NCBI RefSeq assembly: GCF_011758805.1
Contig: NZ_JAANOW010000006.1
Location: 7,083-71,082, forward strand
Origin: Mycolicibacterium fluoranthenivorans
Lineage (GTDB): Bacteria; Actinomycetota; Actinomycetes; Mycobacteriales; Mycobacteriaceae
Length of the DNA: 64,000 nt
Reading direction: 5' to 3'
Translations under genes and position numbers: made by a program
Notes under the pieces: model-generated
Database searches by the model: none
What the model was told of the DNA's origin: nothing
What the model saw: the letters and a program-made list of their open reading frames with translations, nothing else
In this document: positions 49,200-58,363 of the stretch, piece after piece
How the letters are laid out: each line of letters opens with the position of its first letter
Position numbering within the stretch: the first letter of the stretch is position 1

Positions 49200-50396
49200 A
49201 TGGCTTATGACGTCGCTCGGGTGCGCGGATTGCACCCGTCACTTGGCGACGGCTGGGTGCATTTCGACGCACCGGACGGGATGCTGCTGCCCGACTCCGT
49301 GTCCACCACGGTGTCGACGGCCTTCCGTGGCTCCATGCCGATCGCATCCGGCCCGCATCCCTCCGCGCGACGCAGTGCCACTGTGCTGGCCGCCGCCCGC
49401 CAGGCCATCGCGGATCTGGTCGGGGCGAGTCCGGACGGGGTGGTGCTGGGTGCCGACCGGTCCGTGCTGTTGACCCTGTTGTCGGATGCGGCCTCGTCCC
49501 GGGTGGGGCTGGGGTACGAGGTGGTGCTGACGCGCCTGGATGACGAGGCGAACATCTCGCCGTGGTTGCGCGCGGCGAACCGGTATGGCGCCAAGGTCAA
49601 ATGGGCCGAGGTCGATGTCGAGACCGGTGAGCTGCCCGGATGGCAGTGGGAGAACCTGATCACCAAGCCGACCCGGTTGGTGGCCATCACGTCGGCGTCC
49701 TCGACGCTGGGCACCCTCACCGACCTGGAACCGGTCACCAAGCTGGTGCACGCCAACAACGGGCTGGTCATCGTCGACCACTCCGCGGCGGCACCGTACC
49801 GGCTGATCGACATCGACGATATCGATGCCGACGTCCTGGCCCTGAACGCCGTCGCCTGGGGCGGACCGCCGATCGGCGCGTTGGTGTTCCGCGATCCGTC
49901 GGTGATCGACATGTTCAGCTCGGTGTCGCTGGATCCACACGCCACGGGCCCGGCTCGGCTGGAGATGGGCAACCATCAGTTCGGGTTGCTCGCCGGAGTG
50001 GTGGCCAGCATCGAATACCTGGCCTCGCTCGACGAGGCCGCGCAGGGCACCAGGCGCGAAAGACTCGGGGTGTCGATGGAGTCCGCGGCGGCCTACATGG
50101 ACCGGCTGTTCGGCTACCTGCTGGCGTCGTTGCGCTCACTGCCGCTGGTGATGGTGCTGGGCAGCCCGGCCGAGCGCATCCCGGTGCTCAGCTTCGCGGT
50201 GCAGGGCGTGCCCGCGGAGCGGGTGCTGCAGCGACTCGCCGACAATGGCGTGCTGGCGTCGATCGATCCGAACTCGCGCGTGCTCGACCTCATCGGGGTG
50301 AGCGATGTCGGTGGTGCGGTCACCGTCGGATTGGCCCCGTACACGACGACGGCCGAGGTCGACCAGTTGGTCCGGGCGCTCGCCTCCCTAGGTTAA
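49200..50396 (+). CDS. Cysteine desulfurase-like aminotransferase-fold protein lacking the PLP lysine (Rv3778c-like)
   Basis: A 398-residue class V aminotransferase-fold protein; position and sequence match M. tuberculosis Rv3778c. The cofactor Asp region is present ([12 protein letters not shown]), but the segment that normally carries the Schiff-base Lys (SxYKFxGP in desulfurases) reads [13 protein letters not shown], so the Lys is Ala219 (codon 49854-49856). It is therefore unlikely to be an ordinary PLP transaminase or desulfurase. The C-terminal domain is intact and ends LVRALASLG. Its stop overlaps the convergent quinone oxidoreductase stop. Confidence 0.88.
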   Translation: MAYDVARVRGLHPSLGDGWVHFDAPDGMLLPDSVSTTVSTAFRGSMPIASGPHPSARRSATVLAAARQAIADLVGASPDGVVLGADRSVLLTLLSDAASSRVGLGYEVVLTRLDDEANISPWLRAANRYGAKVKWAEVDVETGELPGWQWENLITKPTRLVAITSASSTLGTLTDLEPVTKLVHANNGLVIVDHSAAAPYRLIDIDDIDADVLALNAVAWGGPPIGALVFRDPSVIDMFSSVSLDPHATGPARLEMGNHQFGLLAGVVASIEYLASLDEAAQGTRRERLGVSMESAAAYMDRLFGYLLASLRSLPLVMVLGSPAERIPVLSFAVQGVPAERVLQRLADNGVLASIDPNSRVLDLIGVSDVGGAVTVGLAPYTTTAEVDQLVRALASLG

Positions 50397-51364
50397 GACA
50401 CCCGCAGCAACACCTTGCCGTGCACCTCGCCGGCGGCCAGTAGCGCATGGGCCCGTGCGGCCTCTTCGATCGGCAGCTCGGCGCCGATGATCGGCTTGAC
50501 CTTGCCCGCGCCGATCAACGGCCACACGTTGGCGACCACCGCATCGACGATCGCGCCCTTGCCGTCGGGCCCGTCGAGCGGCCGGGACCGCAGCGCGGTC
50601 GCGATCACCCCGGCTCGCTTGCTCAGCAGCTTGCCGAGGTTGAGCTCGGCCTTGATCCCGCCCTGCATGCCGATGACGATGAGCCGGCCGCCGTCGGCGA
50701 GGGCGTCGATGTTCCGGTCCAGGTACTTCGCCCCCATGATGTCGAGGATCACCTCGGCTCCACCCGCGGCGCGCACCCGCTCGACAAAATCCTCCTCGCG
50801 GTAGTTGATGGTGATGTCGGCCCCGAGGTCCGCGCACACCGCCAGCTTCTCCGCGGAGCCGGCGGTCACGGCGACATGGCTGCCCAATGCGTGGGCAACC
50901 TGGATGGCATGCGTGCCGATACCGCTGGCGCCGCCGTGCACGAGCAGAAGCCGGCCCGGATCGAGATGGGCCGTCATCATCAGATTCGACCAGACTGTGC
51001 ACGCCACCTCCGGAAGTGCGGCGGCCTCGTGCAGCCCGACGCCGTCGGGAACCGGCATCACCTGCTCGACCGGAACCGCCACGTACTCGGCATAGCCGCC
51101 GCCGGCCAGCAACGCGCATACCGGTTGCCCGACGGACCACTCGGTGACTTCGCTGCCCACTTCGGCGATCGTCCCGGACACCTCGAGCCCGAGTGTGTCG
51201 CTGGCGCCGGGAGGGGGCGGGTAGTTACCGGAAGCCTGCAGAAGATCGGCTCGATTCACGCCGGCGGCGGCCACGCGGATCACAACTTGACGGGTGTGAG
51301 CTGCGACGTCGGGAACTACTTGCATTGTCATACGTTCGGTTGAAACTGCAACGATGGCGCGCAT
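50393..51364 (-). CDS. Zinc-less quinone oxidoreductase (Rv3777-like)
   Basis: A 323-residue medium-chain dehydrogenase of the QOR/PIG3 type. The GroES-like N-terminus ([20 protein letters not shown]) and the NADPH Rossmann motif ([20 protein letters not shown]) are clear; the catalytic-zinc ligands of alcohol dehydrogenases are absent. It reduces quinones or enones with NADPH. It is divergent from a MarR regulator 41 bp away, suggesting control by it. Confidence 0.92.
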   Translation of the reverse strand: MRAIVAVSTERMTMQVVPDVAAHTRQVVIRVAAAGVNRADLLQASGNYPPPPGASDTLGLEVSGTIAEVGSEVTEWSVGQPVCALLAGGGYAEYVAVPVEQVMPVPDGVGLHEAAALPEVACTVWSNLMMTAHLDPGRLLLVHGGASGIGTHAIQVAHALGSHVAVTAGSAEKLAVCADLGADITINYREEDFVERVRAAGGAEVILDIMGAKYLDRNIDALADGGRLIVIGMQGGIKAELNLGKLLSKRAGVIATALRSRPLDGPDGKGAIVDAVVANVWPLIGAGKVKPIIGAELPIEEAARAHALLAAGEVHGKVLLRVS

Positions 51365-51393
51365 TCGGACAACGTTACTTGTACCGAGAGCCT

Positions 51394-51399
51394 TACGAT
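51394..51399 (+). promoter_or_regulatory. Candidate -10 box of the MarR gene
   Basis: TACGAT lies 6 nt before ATG 51406, a leaderless-type start. The preceding ACAA-CGTTAC-TTGT (51370-51383) is a weak dyad that could bind the regulator. Confidence 0.4.
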
Positions 51400-51405
51400 G
51401 ACGCG

Positions 51406-51918
51406 ATGGAGGGCACAATCGCCGGGCGGACAGCCAGCACGATGCCGGGTCTGGATATCGCTGAGCAGAGATCCTGGCAAAACTTCCTGGACTCCGCGCT
51501 CCGGCTTTACGCGACGTTGAATCGTTCCCTGGTGGACGCGCATCGGCTGACGCTCAACGACGTGCGTCTGCTCGACATCCTGGACCGTTCGACGACAGGT
51601 TCCGCGCGGATGGGCGACCTGGCGGAGAACCTGATGTCACTGCCCAGCAGGGTCACCCGGCAGATCCACCGTCTGGAGAAGCTCAAACTGGTCCAGCGGG
51701 TGGCCAGCCCGGAAGACGGCCGAGGGGTGCTCGCCACGATCACCGACGACGGGCGGGCGCTGCTCAAGGAAGCGTTGGAAACCTACGGTGACGGGGTGCG
51801 CACGCACTACCTGGGCCGGCTGTCGCGGCCGCAGATGGCTGCGGTGGGGGAGAACTGCCGCCGGATCAGCGCCGGCCTGCAGTCGGATGCGCCGCCCGCG
51901 AGGCTCGGCCGGGTCTAG
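51406..51918 (+). CDS. MarR-family transcriptional regulator
   Basis: A 170-residue winged-helix regulator with the MarR core: DVRLLDILDRSTTGSARMGD, recognition helix in LMSLPSRVTRQIHRLEKL and wing VASPEDGRGVLATITDDGRA. MarR proteins often sense phenolic compounds or oxidants and repress divergent genes; the divergent quinone oxidoreductase is the likely target. It ends 19 bp before a tRNA-Ser gene. Confidence 0.92.
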   Translation: MEGTIAGRTASTMPGLDIAEQRSWQNFLDSALRLYATLNRSLVDAHRLTLNDVRLLDILDRSTTGSARMGDLAENLMSLPSRVTRQIHRLEKLKLVQRVASPEDGRGVLATITDDGRALLKEALETYGDGVRTHYLGRLSRPQMAAVGENCRRISAGLQSDAPPARLGRV

Positions 51919-51924
51919 ACCCTT

Positions 51925-51930
51925 TACGCT
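51925..51930 (+). promoter_or_regulatory. Candidate -10 box of tRNA-Ser(UGA)
   Basis: TACGCT ends 7 nt before the tRNA 5' end, a usual promoter position for a stable RNA gene. Confidence 0.4.
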
Positions 51931-51937
51931 TATCGGC

Positions 51938-52027
51938 GGTGGCGTGGCAGAGCGGCCTAATGCACTCGCCTTGAAAGCGAGAGTCGGCTAACACCGACCG
52001 GGGGTTCAAATCCCTCCGCCACCGCCA
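51938..52027 (+). tRNA. tRNA-Ser, anticodon UGA
   Basis: Acceptor arms GGTGGCG and CGCCACC pair over 7 bp; the anticodon stem CTCGC/GCGAG holds loop CTTGAAA (anticodon TGA, reads UCA). A long variable arm (AGTCGGCTAACACCGACC) marks a class II tRNA-Ser, the T loop is GGTTCAAATC, discriminator G, and CCA is encoded (52025-52027). Confidence 0.97.
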
Positions 52028-52085
52028 CACTCTGCGGATCTCCGGGCTCATCGCCGAATAATGTAACGCGCGTCAATTAGTAGGG

Positions 52086-52091
52086 GATAAT
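52086..52091 (+). promoter_or_regulatory. Candidate -10 box of the small secreted protein gene
   Basis: GATAAT ends 6 nt before ATG 52098, so the transcript is probably leaderless. TGTAAC at 52062-52067 is 18 bp upstream as a poor -35. Confidence 0.5.
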
Positions 52092-52097
52092 CGCGGC

Positions 52098-52433
52098 ATG
52101 CCCAAGAAGTTTGCAGCGACCCTGCTCAGTATTGCCGCCCTGTCCGCAGTGCCCGCGGCGGTCGCCCCCATGGCCCAAGCCGATGTGTGCGGCGACGTCG
52201 GAGGCCGGCACGTCAGCGTCGGTGGCTGCACCCCGGGCATCGCCGGTGACGCCGTTGGTGCCGCCGTGGCCGTGGGAACGGCCGACGCGGTGGCGGGCGA
52301 TTGGGCCCGCTACGGTTTCCCGGAGGGTTACGCGTACTCGCTGGTTCCCTCGTTCCCGGGAGAGGCGCCCTGCATCTCCCCGACGGGCCTGCAGTACTAC
52401 ACCCCCGGTAACGAGCCCTGCTACCTGCCTTAG
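52098..52433 (+). CDS. Small secreted protein of unknown function
   Basis: A 111-residue protein with a clear Sec signal peptide (MPKKFAATLLSIAALSAVPA onward, probable cleavage after AQA near residue 28). The mature part is Gly/Ala/Val-rich with four cysteines (VCGD, GGCTPG, APCISP, EPCYLP), suggesting two disulfides, and a C-terminal aromatic Gly-Pro segment. No family is recognised with confidence; such small proteins are common in mycobacteria. Confidence 0.8.
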   Translation: MPKKFAATLLSIAALSAVPAAVAPMAQADVCGDVGGRHVSVGGCTPGIAGDAVGAAVAVGTADAVAGDWARYGFPEGYAYSLVPSFPGEAPCISPTGLQYYTPGNEPCYLP

Positions 52434-52606
52434 TCGAAGTTCCCGGTCAGGTCGCGAACGCGTAGACATTCGATGAATGTGGCGGCGCCGATACGGGTGG
52501 GGAAGTGGTGGGCGAAAAGATCTGATCGACAACAGGATTCCGTCGTCTGTCAGAGCTTGCCTGTCCGTTCATCACAGCGCTCTGGCGTCTGCCTGTCCTG
52601 AGCGGT

Positions 52607-53020
52607 CTACCCGACCGCCTCGTGTGCTGCGGTGGACTCCTGGCGCCGCAGGGTGTCGGCGTAGCGGATCCATTCGGACAGGGACATCTCGGAGAGTCCG
52701 AGCGCCCGGGACGTGACAAGGCGGACGTTCTCATTGCGCATGTGCAGAAGCCAGGTGAGTTCCTTGTCGACCTTCTGGAAGTACCGGTCATCGGTGAAGT
52801 AGTCGACGCTGATTCGGAAGAATTGAGCGATCGACTCCATGATTTCAGCGGACGGATTTGTGCGTTGACCAGTGCGTAGTTGCGACAGATAGGGCGCCGA
52901 GATCCTTATTCCCTCACCGCGCAATTCCTTGACCACTTCATGAGAAGTGTGAGGGCCGCGCCCGGGTGGGTAGACGGCCTCAAACAGTTTGTTGAGACGG
53001 GCGGCGAAAGTTGTATTCAT
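52607..53020 (-). CDS. EspR-like nucleoid-associated regulator
   Basis: A 137-residue HTH protein closely resembling M. tuberculosis EspR in length and sequence (TTFAARLNKLFEAVYPPGRG, SAPYLSQLRTGQRTNPS, YFTDD, KELTWLLHMR). EspR dimers bind multiple distant sites and loop DNA, regulating envelope and ESX-1 genes. The EspR C-terminal dimerisation segment is present but diverged. Because EspR-proper is expected elsewhere (Rv3849 region), this may be a paralogue. ATG 53020 matches the EspR start. Confidence 0.85.
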   Translation of the reverse strand: MNTTFAARLNKLFEAVYPPGRGPHTSHEVVKELRGEGIRISAPYLSQLRTGQRTNPSAEIMESIAQFFRISVDYFTDDRYFQKVDKELTWLLHMRNENVRLVTSRALGLSEMSLSEWIRYADTLRRQESTAAHEAVG

Positions 53021-53335
53021 ACCGTCCTGCCAACCTCCACGTCGCATGTGATGGCGGCCGTTCGGTGCGAACGACCGGGCTTCGGCTCCGCGCCATCCGC
53101 CGCGTGGCGAGTGGTAGCCAGCGAGCGGGTGGCGACGTTGCATCGGCTGGTCACGACCGACGATGCCGCTACCGAAACGAGTATCACGACACGAGTGTGT
53201 GCCGGGCCATATTGACGCGATCGTTACGCGCGTGACATGTTCCTTGGGAACGATCTTGATGTATGCACAGCAATATCGGACGGCAGTGCGAGCCGGACAA
53301 TGTAACAGGTAGAACCATTGGAAGGACGCTTGGGT
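53021..53335. other. Intergenic region upstream of the EspR-like gene
   Basis: No convincing gene is seen in these 315 bp. A short perfect dyad GTTCC-TTG-GGAAC lies at 53239-53251, followed by AT-richer sequence to about 53320. EspR-type proteins bind their own upstream regions, so this is a candidate binding region. Confidence 0.4.
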
Positions 53336-53551
53336 ATGCAGCCAGCAATATTTGATGGATTGCCGCTGGTCATGTCAGCTATTTCGGTGGGGGCTATCCT
53401 GGTCAGCGCCGTGACATCCAAGCACCGACGTGCCGCCCGTACGCGGGGCGCCGGCGAGGTGTCACGTGCACACCTCGGCGCCGACGCTGTGAGCTACTGT
53501 CAGTGCACCCGTGATGATTGCTCGATGTGCCCCGCTCGTTGGTCGCTTTGA
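53336..53551 (+). CDS. Possible small membrane protein
   Basis: A 71-residue frame starting MQPAIFDGLPLVMSAISVGA with one hydrophobic segment (residues 5-27), then a basic stretch (KHRRAARTRG) and a Cys-rich end (SYCQCTRDDCSMC). A GGAAGG lies 10 nt upstream of the ATG. Length and lack of known family make this tentative; it could be spurious. Confidence 0.35.
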   Translation: MQPAIFDGLPLVMSAISVGAILVSAVTSKHRRAARTRGAGEVSRAHLGADAVSYCQCTRDDCSMCPARWSL

Positions 53552-53837
53552 GCCGTGGCGTAGTCGCAGACGTGCGTCGGCAGACCGTCTGTCGATTGGC
53601 TCGATGACGCGGACCGGCCAGAAAGGGCGGCCGCGAATTATCGTGGGCAGGAATGGTCACCACATCGCTGACCCAGTATTTATTCTCCCGCGCCATACTG
53701 CTCACCGGTATGGATTGCGATAGAAGTCGAATCCAGACTCGGTATTCGGCCGAGTATAGAATTTTCCGGACCTGAGCCCAGCCGGTCCGACGCGCGGGTC
53801 GGTTGACGATCAACTCATTCACAGGCAAGTTGGCGTC
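53552..53837. other. Intergenic region before the GGDEF gene
   Basis: 286 bp with no supported gene. Stop codons occur frequently on both strands compared with neighbouring coding DNA. No repeat or hairpin stands out. Confidence 0.4.
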
Positions 53838-54830
53838 ATGTATCGGCTGAGCTCGCTCGCCGGGGCCGGTATCGGCGTCGGGCGCAAGCAGCGAGTGCGG
53901 CTGTTGCGAATCTATTTGAGCGCCACGACGTTTCTCTATGCATACGGCGTGGTGTTCACCTTGTTCCCGGTGCGCAGCGACATCGCCTACGGCAATCCGA
54001 CGGGCGGCATCATCGCCATCCTTCTCGGGCTGGCGGCACTGACGCAGCTCGCGATCCAGTCGGAACACGTCATGTTCCCCACCGTGGCTGCGATCGCGGC
54101 GACCCCTGTGGTGATGGCCTTTCACGTCACGATGACCGCCGAGTATGTCTGTCTCATCGCTCCGATGTTCTTGGCGATGTATCTGCGGGCCTTCCACCCG
54201 CCCTACCGGGCGTGGATGCTGATCGCGGCGCTCACCGTGGCCTGTGTGGTTGCGGTCGCCCTTGCCCCCGCACCGCACGTCGGCGTCATCACGTTTCTCA
54301 TCATCGTCGTCGCCATCACGGCAGCAGCCGAGTCCTTCGGTCTACTCATGCGCGCGATGTTCACCGCCGCATGTACCGACCCGATGACGGGCCTGCTGAA
54401 TCGCGCTGGGTGGGAGATCGGAACCTCCGATCTGCTCAGGCATTTCCGGCCGACCATGTCGGTCTCGGTGGTGGTCGTCGCGCTGGACATCGATGGTCTG
54501 AAGACCCTCAACGACACACAGGGCCACCAAGCCGGAGACCGCCGCATCACCGACTATGCCCGCCAGTGGAAACAGCTGGTACCGCGCCGTGCTGTGTTGG
54601 CCCGCCTCGGCGGTGACGAGTTCGCCGTCTGCATCGCAGGTGAAGATCCCGGGGTCGTCAGGGATTTCCTCGACAGCGTCCGGACGACGACACCGTCGGT
54701 CAGCCTCGGAACGGCCACTGCGAACTTGTCCGGCGCCAACATCGCCACCCTGTATGCACACGCCGACGCCGCGCTGTACCAGAGTCGCGGTCGTCGCCTC
54801 CAAGGCCCTGACACCGTCGCGAACGGCTAG
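53838..54830 (+). CDS. Membrane-bound GGDEF diguanylate cyclase
   Basis: A 330-residue protein: an N-terminal membrane domain with about six helices (residues 23-165), then a GGDEF domain with the start motif DPMTGLLNRAGWE, ALDIDGLKTLNDTQGHQAGD and an intact active site LGGDEFAV. It should make cyclic di-GMP from GTP. No EAL domain is attached and no obvious inhibitory RxxD site is seen. ATG 53838 is the best start. It has about 50 bp to the GNAT gene downstream. Confidence 0.92.
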   Translation: MYRLSSLAGAGIGVGRKQRVRLLRIYLSATTFLYAYGVVFTLFPVRSDIAYGNPTGGIIAILLGLAALTQLAIQSEHVMFPTVAAIAATPVVMAFHVTMTAEYVCLIAPMFLAMYLRAFHPPYRAWMLIAALTVACVVAVALAPAPHVGVITFLIIVVAITAAAESFGLLMRAMFTAACTDPMTGLLNRAGWEIGTSDLLRHFRPTMSVSVVVVALDIDGLKTLNDTQGHQAGDRRITDYARQWKQLVPRRAVLARLGGDEFAVCIAGEDPGVVRDFLDSVRTTTPSVSLGTATANLSGANIATLYAHADAALYQSRGRRLQGPDTVANG

Positions 54831-54896
54831 TCGAAAGCCCGGGCAGTCCGGGCGAATGCAGCACCAAATGACGGACGCACAGTGATAGTTCCGTTC

Positions 54897-55436
54897 ATGG
54901 TGGAAGTGCGGGACGCGGTCCCGGCCGATGCGCTGGCCGTGGCTGAGACGCACGTCCGTTCCTGGCAAGTGGGCTACGCGGGACTGATCTCGCAGAAGTA
55001 CCTCGACCGGATGCGACCCGAGGACAGGGCCAGTCGCTACAAGTTCGAACGAATGGACCCCGTCAACGGGCCCTACACACTGGTAGCCGTCGACGAGGGC
55101 GTCGTATGCGGGCATGTCACGCTGGGGCGATCACGGGAACGTGAGCACGACGAGTTCGGCGAGATCTGGTCGCTCTATGTCGATCCCGTGCACTGGGGAT
55201 CAGGTGTGGGTAGCACCCTGCTGGCCGCCGCGTGCCGGCAGTTGAGCCAGGCCGGATACGGCGTGGCCTATCTGTGGGTGCTGTCGACGAACACCCGTGC
55301 ACGACGCTTCTACGCGCGCGCCGGCTGGACCATCGAAGGATCCGAACGAACCGATTTCGTGGGCGGCAAGTACATCTGCGAGATCAAGTACGAATTGCGG
55401 GTCGACAGTCGCGAAACGACCCATTCCGCAGTCTGA
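54897..55436 (+). CDS. GNAT-family N-acetyltransferase
   Basis: A 179-residue acetyl-CoA-dependent acetyltransferase with the GNAT motif A region (IWSLYVDPVHWGSGVGSTLL) and motif B (ARRFYARAGWT). Acceptor unknown. ATG 54897 is preferred over GTG 54882, because GATAGT at 54884-54889 forms a -10 box 7 nt before it (leaderless). It is convergent with the hydrolase gene 15 bp away. Confidence 0.88.
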   Translation: MVEVRDAVPADALAVAETHVRSWQVGYAGLISQKYLDRMRPEDRASRYKFERMDPVNGPYTLVAVDEGVVCGHVTLGRSREREHDEFGEIWSLYVDPVHWGSGVGSTLLAAACRQLSQAGYGVAYLWVLSTNTRARRFYARAGWTIEGSERTDFVGGKYICEIKYELRVDSRETTHSAV

Positions 55437-55451
55437 TCCGGTCCGTCGAGG

Positions 55452-56357
55452 CTACGTCGCGACGGGAACGTGTCGCCGGAGGAAAGCCAGGTAGTCGGAG
55501 ACCGCGCGGTCGAAGTGCTCGCCGAAATAGATGTCGAAATGGCCGACCGGATACGTGTGCACTTCAGCACCGGATGCCCGGGAGGTCTGGCGCTCAGCGG
55601 TGCGGTTGGGGGCCACGGTATCCGGGTCACAGAGCGCGACGTAGACCGGGCAGCGGATGTCTTTGGTGTGCCGGCCGGGTGCGTAGAAAAGAACATCGAA
55701 TGCCGAGCGTGCGGTGATCCTGTTGTCGAAGTCGGCATCCTCGGCACCCAGCGCCGTGATGCCGGGCAGCGCGTCATATGCACTCATGAACGACGGGACG
55801 CCTGGTCGTGCCGCAGAAGGCAGGTAGCGCGGCGCCGCGCCGCGGGCTGCACCGATGAGGTCCCGTACGGCGGCGCACGTGACTCGGACGCTGGTGAACG
55901 GATTGACAGCCAGGGCGGAGGCCAGACCGTCGGTGAACGGGCATTGGGCGATCGCGGCGGCGAGGCGGTGATCGCGCGCGGCCATGGTCAGCGAATGCCC
56001 GCCGCCGAAGCTGGTTCCCCAGGTGACCACCCGGTCGGCATCGATGCCGGGTAACGACCGGGCGAACGCGATCGCCGCCTCCCAGTCGGCCAACTGTCGG
56101 GGTACCGACAGCAATTGCCGTGGCAAGCCGGCACTGTCGCCGAAGTGGCGGTAGTCGAACACCAGGCATGCGTAGCCTGCGGCGGTGAAGCGCTGGGCAT
56201 AGGCGTCCAGGTGCATGGCCTTCGTGCCACCGAGGCCGTGGGCCATCACGATGACGGGTGTCGGCGCGCCGTCATCGTCGGACTCCGGCCGGTAAAGCCA
56301 TGCGTCGCAACGTTCGCCGCCGCTGGAAAACTCCGTGTTCTCACGGTTCTCACGCAT
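55452..56357 (-). CDS. Alpha/beta hydrolase
   Basis: A 301-residue alpha/beta hydrolase: oxyanion region MAHGLGGTKAMH, nucleophile elbow GTSFGGG, late Asp in ALCDPDTVAP and catalytic His in VGHFDIYFGEH. It resembles peptidase S15/acyl-esterase-like cytosolic hydrolases; substrate unknown. It is divergent from kup. Confidence 0.9.
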   Translation of the reverse strand: MRENRENTEFSSGGERCDAWLYRPESDDDGAPTPVIVMAHGLGGTKAMHLDAYAQRFTAAGYACLVFDYRHFGDSAGLPRQLLSVPRQLADWEAAIAFARSLPGIDADRVVTWGTSFGGGHSLTMAARDHRLAAAIAQCPFTDGLASALAVNPFTSVRVTCAAVRDLIGAARGAAPRYLPSAARPGVPSFMSAYDALPGITALGAEDADFDNRITARSAFDVLFYAPGRHTKDIRCPVYVALCDPDTVAPNRTAERQTSRASGAEVHTYPVGHFDIYFGEHFDRAVSDYLAFLRRHVPVAT

Positions 56358-56418
56358 TCGCCCTCACCGATCCCGGATCTTCCGCCGCCCGACAGTCTTC
56401 GACGGCACAATACTTGCC

Positions 56419-58323
56419 GTGCACAACAAGCAGGCCCTGCGGCCGCCTTTGGTGATCGCCGCGCTCGGCGTGGTGTTCGGCGATATCGGTACCAGCCCCA
56501 TCTACACCCTCCAGACGGTCTTCAACCCCGGCGACCCGCATCCGGTACCGATCAGTGAGACACATGTCTATGGCGTGGTGTCGTTGATCTTCTGGTCGGT
56601 GATGCTCATCGTCACCCTCACCTACGTCAGTCTGGTGATGCGCGCCGACAATGACGGTGAGGGCGGCGTCATGGCGCTGATCACGCTGGTGCGCCGGTGC
56701 TGCCCGGCCGGGCATGAACGCAAGGCTGCGGTGCTGTCGGGGCTCGGTCTGTTCGGCGCCGCGCTGTTCTTCGGTGACAGCATGATCACCCCGGCCATCT
56801 CGGTGCTGTCGTCCATCGAAGGGCTGAAAGTGATTGAGCCCGAATTTGATAGGTGGGTCATCCCACTGACGGTGGTCATCATCGTGGCGTTGTTCTCGGT
56901 GCAGCGGCGCGGCACCGAGAACATCGGGCGGTTCTTCGGTCCGGTGATGATCGCCTGGTTCTCCGGGATCGGAGCGTGCGGGATCGGTGGAATCGTCGCT
57001 CATCCCGACATCCTGCGGGCGCTGTCGCCGACCTATGCCCTGGGGTTCATGGCCGGGCACTTCCACATCGCCTTCTTTGCGTTGGCGGCCGTGGTGCTCT
57101 CGGTCACCGGCGCCGAGGCGCTCTATGCGGATATGGGCCACTTCGGCCGACCCGCCATCGTCACGGCGTGGCTGGCGTTGGTGCTGCCCGCCTGTGTGCT
57201 GAGCTACTTTGGCCAGGGCGCGTTGTTGTTGGGTGACGAAAACGCCGTCAGCGCACCGTTTTTCCTTCTCGTCCCGGAGTGGGCGCGGATCCCGATGGTC
57301 GTGTTGGCCACCGCGGCGACGGTCATCGCCTCCCAAGCGGTGATCACCGGCGCGTTCTCGGTGGCCGCGCAGGCCGCCCAGCTCGGCTACCTGCCACGGC
57401 TGCGCATCGCCCACACGTCCGCGCAAGCCATGGGGCAGATCTATGTGCCGTGGATCAACGGGGTGCTGATGGTGGCGGTGTTGACGCTGGTGCTGGCGTT
57501 CCGCAGTTCGGCGGCCCTGGCGTACGCGTTCGGTATGGCGGTGACCGGGACGATCACCATCACCACGCTGCTGTTCCTCTACCAGGCCCGGGCCCGCTGG
57601 CATACGCCGCTGTGGATTGTGGTGGTCGGTGGGGGCGCGCTGCTGGTCGTCGACCTGATGTTCTTCGCCGCGAACCTCACCAAGCTGGTGCACGGCGCGT
57701 GGCTGCCACTGCTGATCGCGATCGCCGCGTTCACGGTGATGGTCACCTGGCAGCGCGGCCGAGATGTGGTGACCAAGGCCCGCGAAGAGGCCGAGGGACC
57801 CCTGCAGGACTTCGTCGACAAGCTCGTCGCGGACCCGGCGGCGACGGTGCGCATCCCCGGCACCGCGGTGTTTCTCAACCGGGGCGGCGAGACGGCCCCA
57901 CTTTCCATGCGCGCCAACGTCGAACACAATCACGTGCTGCACGAGCACGCCGTCATCATGTCGCTGGACGTCCAGCCTGTGCCCCGTGTCCCTGACGATC
58001 AGCGCATCACGCTGGACAACCTGGGTTACACCGATGACGGGATCAGCTTCGTCAGCGCCAAGTTCGGCTATATGGAACGGCCGGATGTGCCTGCGGCACT
58101 GAGACTGGTCGAAGAACACCCGTCGATGGAGGCGCCGCTGTCGGTCGATGATGCGACGTACTTCTTGTCGAAGCTGGAGCTGACTCCCGGTGACGCGCCC
58201 ACCATGGCGCCCTGGCGTAAGCGACTGTTCATCGCGACCTCCTACATCACCGCCGATGCGGCTGGCCATTTCGGGCTTCCGCTGGACCGCACGGTGATCA
58301 TCGGCTCGCGTATCGAGGTGTGA
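56419..58323 (+). CDS. kup: Kup-family potassium uptake protein
   Basis: A 634-residue K+/H+ symporter. It has the Kup signature ALGVVFGDIGTSPIYTLQTV, a helix with FFGDSMITPAISVLSS, about twelve membrane helices and a C-terminal cytosolic domain of about 190 residues. GTG 56419 (VHNKQALRPPLVIAALGV) is chosen since upstream codons fall in the divergent gene's promoter area. It mediates low-affinity potassium uptake. Confidence 0.93.
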   Translation: MHNKQALRPPLVIAALGVVFGDIGTSPIYTLQTVFNPGDPHPVPISETHVYGVVSLIFWSVMLIVTLTYVSLVMRADNDGEGGVMALITLVRRCCPAGHERKAAVLSGLGLFGAALFFGDSMITPAISVLSSIEGLKVIEPEFDRWVIPLTVVIIVALFSVQRRGTENIGRFFGPVMIAWFSGIGACGIGGIVAHPDILRALSPTYALGFMAGHFHIAFFALAAVVLSVTGAEALYADMGHFGRPAIVTAWLALVLPACVLSYFGQGALLLGDENAVSAPFFLLVPEWARIPMVVLATAATVIASQAVITGAFSVAAQAAQLGYLPRLRIAHTSAQAMGQIYVPWINGVLMVAVLTLVLAFRSSAALAYAFGMAVTGTITITTLLFLYQARARWHTPLWIVVVGGGALLVVDLMFFAANLTKLVHGAWLPLLIAIAAFTVMVTWQRGRDVVTKAREEAEGPLQDFVDKLVADPAATVRIPGTAVFLNRGGETAPLSMRANVEHNHVLHEHAVIMSLDVQPVPRVPDDQRITLDNLGYTDDGISFVSAKFGYMERPDVPAALRLVEEHPSMEAPLSVDDATYFLSKLELTPGDAPTMAPWRKRLFIATSYITADAAGHFGLPLDRTVIIGSRIEV

Positions 58324-58363
58324 CGGTGGACGGTGCGGCGGAATCTGCCGTGACCGCAACGGG

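Noticed and set aside
49076..49201. A 42-residue N-terminal extension of the Rv3779-like protein.
   Set aside because: It runs through the divergent promoter and palindrome and is unlike the family; GTG 49075 matches the known start.
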